Shown here one piece after another: positions 6,575 to 7,701 of a DNA stretch of 7,701 nucleotides (position 1 is its first letter; every line of letters starts with the position of its first letter). Location: contig CAYRCS010000037.1 in assembly GCA_964422855.1 (NCBI GenBank), positions 1 through 7,701 on the forward strand, given 5' to 3'. Made by a program: the position numbers and the translations under genes. Under the pieces are notes generated by a model. It did no database searches and had not been told where the DNA came from. It saw nothing but the letters and a program-made list of their open reading frames with translations. This DNA comes from CAZEYI01 sp964422855. Lineage in GTDB: Bacteria > Patescibacteriota > Gracilibacteria > Absconditabacterales > Absconditicoccaceae.

Positions 6575-7672
6575 TTAGTATCTAATTTTCAATGTACCAT
6601 CTGGTGTACTATATAGAGCATTTGTTTGAAGTCAGTTGTTGGATGCTTCAGTATTATCATTGAATGTCGGTATATTTCGCAATAGTATAGCACCATCTTT
6701 TGTAACCTCTATACTCGTACCTGTGTTTGATATAAGTCTAATAGATCATGAATTTACAGCAACCGATATATGACTATCGGCTATTGCCATATTTTCTGAT
6801 GATATTCTGATGTCTGTTTCATCTACTATCAATCCGTTTAATAAAGCTCCATTTGAAAAATCATAAGCTCATACTACTGATCCAGTTTGTCTATAAGGAG
6901 ATACGCTTGATATATCCAATATTCCGTTTATGAACATTTTATTGTTTATCTCTTTAGCTTCTCATACAAATGGCAGGCTATTTCACATAAACGACAGATA
7001 TCCATTTACTATATCAAAGAGTAGCTCTTTATTACTTTGTAAAAATCATCCATTTCTAGCTAAGGATAGTACTTGTTGTCATCCATTGGTCGATATATTT
7101 AATCATTGACCATTGAATGTTAACAAGCTATGCAATCAAAGAACATTAGAATCATCAAAACTTATAGTAGTTCCATCTGCTTGGAGTCTAAGTTGATGTT
7201 GCACTTGTACTGCTTCGTCTTGATTACCAGTAGATTCATATTCCATCATTGCGATTAGTTGTCCATTTTGCTTTCTTGTTGATATACCTATCTGATCACC
7301 ATCACTACTTAGAGCGGATATGAGAGCGATTGGAAGTCAAGAATTTGCAATCCCATTGACTAAAATATTTCATAATCCATCATTGTATACTCCTCAAACA
7401 TAGTCAAAAGGAGTGAAATTATGTGAATTGAAATCAAATGCAAAATTACCGCTTGATGCAAACATAGTCCCAGCCTCTCAGTTTATACTCAGAAATTGAT
7501 CTCCTTGTGGCGTACCATCAGAGGTCACAAGAAATTCTTTGAGATATTGCTGTAAATTTACTAAGTTTGCATCAATACTCGTACCACTATTTGATGCAAA
7601 TATACTCACCGATGTCGCCAGTATCATACCCGATACAAACAGTGCGGTGTTTTTCAAAATAGTTGTTTTCAT
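6575..7672 (-). CDS. Second exported fibre-like surface protein
   Basis: A 365-residue frame ending in UAA, with 13 in-frame UGA codons (7478, 7394, 7370, 7337, 7136, 7103, 7079, 7046, 6983, 6962, 6869, 6746, 6632) read as Gly. A Sec signal peptide (1-26, MKTTILKN to SIFA) is followed by a short helix (about 33-48) and VTSDGTPQG (49-57), closely matching the layout of the adjacent fibre gene. The body is beta-rich with Asn/Gly/Ser-rich turns and no cysteine-rich or enzymatic motif that I recognise. The C-terminus (TKDGAILLRNIP, then NALYSTPDGTLKIRY) resembles the closing segment common in tail-fibre-like structural proteins. The function is inferred as extracellular structure or adhesion. The upstream 29 nt (7673-7701) are AT-rich, with no Shine-Dalgarno and too little sequence to define a promoter. 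The palindromic terminator at 6518-6541 follows. Confidence 0.85.
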
Positions 7673-7701
7673 ATGTATATGTAGATATATAAATTTCTAT
7701 G

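Noticed and set aside
1..7672. UGA = Trp (code 4, mycoplasma-like) instead of UGA = Gly
   Set aside because: UGAs fall on invariant glycines (TsaD GGV, SPFH EWG, beta-roll GG), while Trp positions such as the SPFH EW and the SLH DYWFAW use UGG.

Overview
The window comes from a bacterium that reads UGA as glycine (genetic code 25), which points to the Candidate Phyla Radiation lineages Absconditabacteria (SR1) or Gracilibacteria. Read with the standard code, nearly every gene breaks into pieces. Read with UGA = Gly, the pieces join into seven clean open frames that end in UAA or UAG. I count 58 in-frame UGA codons in them. Many fall on glycines that are invariant in the family: two adjacent UGAs encode the GG of the TsaD GGV-SAN motif, one encodes the Gly after EW in a stomatin-like protein, and many encode the GG pairs of a beta-roll fibre. 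Tryptophan is written UGG at recognisable Trp positions, which argues against the UGA = Trp code.

Layout: (1) 1-495, plus strand: C-terminal half of tsaD, cut by the window edge. (2) 490-6200, minus strand: five closely spaced genes (gaps of 24, 37, 13 and 3 nt) behind a textbook promoter at 6234-6262. In order of transcription they are a secreted fibre/adhesin with about 17 YadA-head-like repeats (interrupted by a 100-N assembly gap), an exported protein with three SLH domains, a small membrane protein with a DUF3592-like layout, a stomatin/slipin (SPFH) protein, and an exported protein carrying an HExxH motif. The last gene meets tsaD tail to tail with a 6-nt overlap. (3) 6337-6423, plus strand: tRNA-Ser(GGA), followed by a 14-nt copy of its own 3' end and then a perfectly palindromic terminator at 6518-6541 that can serve both strands. 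(4) 6575-7672, minus strand: a second exported fibre-like protein that shares its N-terminal architecture (26-residue signal peptide, short helix, TSDGTP-x-G motif) with the first.

Inference: the minus-strand block looks like a cell-surface module. It would comprise fibres that may contact a host or neighbouring cell, an S-layer/wall-anchored partner, and membrane and proteolytic proteins that may help assemble or maintain it. This fits the host-attached lifestyle proposed for these phyla, but nothing in the sequence proves it. None of the six visible start codons has a well-placed Shine-Dalgarno sequence. No IS element, CRISPR array or phage gene was seen.
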